Assembly (NCBI RefSeq): GCF_003863355.1
Contig: NZ_QQWG01000019.1
Span: forward strand, 1 to 64,000
DNA: 64,000 nt
DNA from: Ancylomarina euxina
GTDB lineage: Bacteria > Bacteroidota > Bacteroidia > Bacteroidales > Marinifilaceae
Reading direction: 5' to 3'
This document shows, one piece after another, positions 62,717 to 64,000 of the stretch. Numbering within the stretch: the stretch's first letter is position 1; each line of letters starts with the position of its first letter. Below the pieces are notes generated by a model. The model worked only from the letters and a program-made list of their open reading frames with translations. It had not been told where the DNA came from and searched no databases. Position numbers and translations under genes: made by a program.

Positions 62717-63534
62717 ATCATAATGAAGTTCACCCAATGGATAGGCTGATTAGAGCCGATAGAATGCCACATATATGGTGTCCAGGTTGTGGTTTGGGCA
62801 CAAACTTCACCTGTTTTCTGGAGGCACTCAATCAATCGGGACTCGATCCGGATAAAAATGTGATTGTATCTGGAATTGGCTGCACAGGAAGGGTGCCTGG
62901 CTATACCAATATTGATTCCTATCACACGACACATGGTAGGGCAATCCCTTTTGCAACGGGTCTGAAATTAGCCAATCCTGAACTTACGGTAACGGTCTTT
63001 AGTGGTGATGGCGATCTCTTTGCTATTGGAGGAAATCATTTTATCCATGCTGCCAGAAGAAATATTGACCTTAAAATAATATGCGTCAACAACTTTAACT
63101 ATGGGATGACAGGTGGGCAATTTGGTTGTACCACCCCTTTGGGAGCCAAAACAACGACCTCGCCATATGGTAATTACGAGCACCCCTTTAATTTGGTGCA
63201 AATGGCAGCGGCCAGTGGTGCTGTGTATGTTGCCAGATGGACCAGTTTGCATGTTCGACGTTTAACAAATTCCATAAAAGAGACTTTTGCCAAGAAGGGA
63301 TTTACCTTTATTGAAATCATCTCCCCATGTCCGGTCAGTTTTGGACGTAGGAATAAGCTTGGAGAAGGACTCGATGAAATGAAATATTATCAGGAAAACA
63401 GTGTGATAAAGCATGGGATAGACCCGAATGAAGCGGATTTAAATCTGAACGGAAAAATTATTGTTGGGAAGTTTATTGATATTGATAAACCAACCTTTCT
63501 GGATAATCAGCCAAAATTACAAACACCAGACTAA
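62713..63534 (+). CDS. korB: 2-oxoacid:acceptor oxidoreductase beta subunit, TPP-binding (KorB)
   Basis: A 273-residue protein with a Cys pair in the opening MPHIWCPGCGLGTNF and the TPP-binding motif VFSGDGDLFAIGGNHFIHAARRN near 97-118, followed by the Mg-binding NNFNYGMTGGQ. The latter half (about 160-265) carries GCTTPLGAKTTTSPYGN and IEIISPCPVSFGRRNKLG. It holds the thiamine cofactor and contacts the 4Fe-4S subunit. It overlaps the alpha gene and is followed 9 nt later by the gamma subunit. Confidence 0.93.
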   Translation: MNHNEVHPMDRLIRADRMPHIWCPGCGLGTNFTCFLEALNQSGLDPDKNVIVSGIGCTGRVPGYTNIDSYHTTHGRAIPFATGLKLANPELTVTVFSGDGDLFAIGGNHFIHAARRNIDLKIICVNNFNYGMTGGQFGCTTPLGAKTTTSPYGNYEHPFNLVQMAAASGAVYVARWTSLHVRRLTNSIKETFAKKGFTFIEIISPCPVSFGRRNKLGEGLDEMKYYQENSVIKHGIDPNEADLNLNGKIIVGKFIDIDKPTFLDNQPKLQTPD

Positions 63535-63542
63535 ACACTGAG

Positions 63543-64000
63543 ATGGGACAGACAGAAATAAAACTAGGCGGTTTTGGAGGGCAGGGGATTATTCTTGCTG
63601 GCTATATTATTGGAAAAGCTGCAGCTTTATATGATAAAAAAAATGCAACCCTTACCCAGAGTTACGGCCCTGAATCGCGTGGAGGAGCTTGTAGTGCTAA
63701 GCTTATAGTATCGGATGAGGAAATCGATTATCCTGAGGTTTTGTATCCCAATGTATTGATCGTGATGTCAAAAGAAGCCTATCTGAAATTTAGTCCTGCT
63801 CTGATTGAAAATGGCAGCCTATTGTATGATGATGATATGGTTGAAAACAATATTGAAATTGATAAATCGGTAAGAGCCTATGCCATTCCTGCAACACGAA
63901 TGGCTGAAGACTTGGGTAAAAAGATTGTGGCTAATATTATTATGCTTGGTTTTTTTGCAGCCATCATGGCAGTTGTGACTAAACGGTCATTGGAGGAAGC
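63543..64000 (+). CDS. korC: 2-oxoacid:acceptor oxidoreductase gamma subunit (KorC), truncated by the window edge
   Basis: The ATG at 63543 follows GACTAAACACTGAG. The open frame continues past the last base for at least 152 codons: QTEIKLGGFGGQGIILAGYI, TLTQSYGPESRGGACSAKLI, and SKEAYLKFSPALIENGSLL. The GGFGGQGI and YGPESRGG motifs are diagnostic of the gamma subunit family. It completes the four-subunit enzyme, in the order D-A-B-C. Confidence 0.93.
   Translation, partial: MGQTEIKLGGFGGQGIILAGYIIGKAAALYDKKNATLTQSYGPESRGGACSAKLIVSDEEIDYPEVLYPNVLIVMSKEAYLKFSPALIENGSLLYDDDMVENNIEIDKSVRAYAIPATRMAEDLGKKIVANIIMLGFFAAIMAVVTKRSLEE

Noticed and set aside
1-64000. CRISPR arrays, tRNA and rRNA genes
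   Set aside because: No regularly spaced direct repeats, no cloverleaf with an acceptor and T-loop, and no rRNA-like sequence were noticed.

Overview
The window is chromosomal DNA from a Bacteroidota bacterium, most plausibly a marine or sediment member of the Marinilabiliales/Marinifilaceae group; that rank is an inference from gene content, not from a marker gene. Supporting signs are AT-rich DNA, promoters of the Bacteroidota form TTG-N18-20-TAnnTTTG, a GLPGLI protein paired with an outer-membrane beta-barrel protein, an XRE/S24 repressor with a DinB and DnaE-like mutagenesis cassette, a remnant of a C-terminal sorting-type domain, and many small secreted or lipoprotein genes. No rRNA, tRNA or CRISPR array was recognised.

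Layout. 1-205 is the 3' end of a group II intron (maturase C-terminus plus domains V/VI). 0.2-1.9 kb holds a VOC protein, a gene fragment, nested inverted repeats and a small membrane protein. 2-5.7 kb (minus strand) is the beta-barrel/GLPGLI pair. 5.9-9.1 kb is a FIST sensor protein overlapping a PAS hybrid histidine kinase. 9.4-13.8 kb is a heavy-metal RND pump and its adaptor without an outer-membrane partner. 13.9-17 kb has a secreted barrel-like protein, an AbgA-like M20 hydrolase, an SRPBCC protein and a VOC pseudogene. ClpB follows, then the damage-tolerance cassette (19.98-25.05 kb). 25.3-27.8 kb is a small block with a membrane protein, a two-lobed aspartic protease and a secreted protein. 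An MFS exporter, a GNAT-nitrilase fusion, a CorA with an altered signature, SRPBCC and DUF1801-type proteins, a PHP-ACT-ACT protein and a C_GCAxxG_C_C protein fill 27.9-36.4 kb.

At 36.5-44.2 kb are minus-strand envelope proteins and a MacB-type ABC transporter, divergent from an NtrC-type regulator and its kinase, which probably act as one envelope-stress unit. 44.2-45.5 and 47.8-49.6 kb are gene-poor and rich in repeats, terminators and decayed coding sequence, on either side of a surface lipoprotein and a slipin. 49.6-59.8 kb is a run of plus-strand genes, mostly small secreted, lipoprotein or membrane proteins (TPR, TlpA-like thioredoxin, CPBP-like protease, alpha/beta hydrolase, DUF4884-like, possible NlpC/P60-like peptidase), plus a pseudogene. 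The window ends with a HAD phosphatase and a ferredoxin-dependent 2-oxoacid oxidoreductase operon (korDABC), whose last gene is cut by the window edge; this suggests anaerobic or facultative metabolism.

The strongest candidates for a second look are the two-lobed aspartic protease block, the FIST/hybrid-kinase pair, the candidate operator at the dinB start, the duplicated intergenic module at 44.5/45.0 kb, the orphan promoter at 48.9 kb, and three otherwise conserved reading frames each broken by in-frame TAA codons. I did not find a clearly novel multi-gene defence or biosynthetic system.
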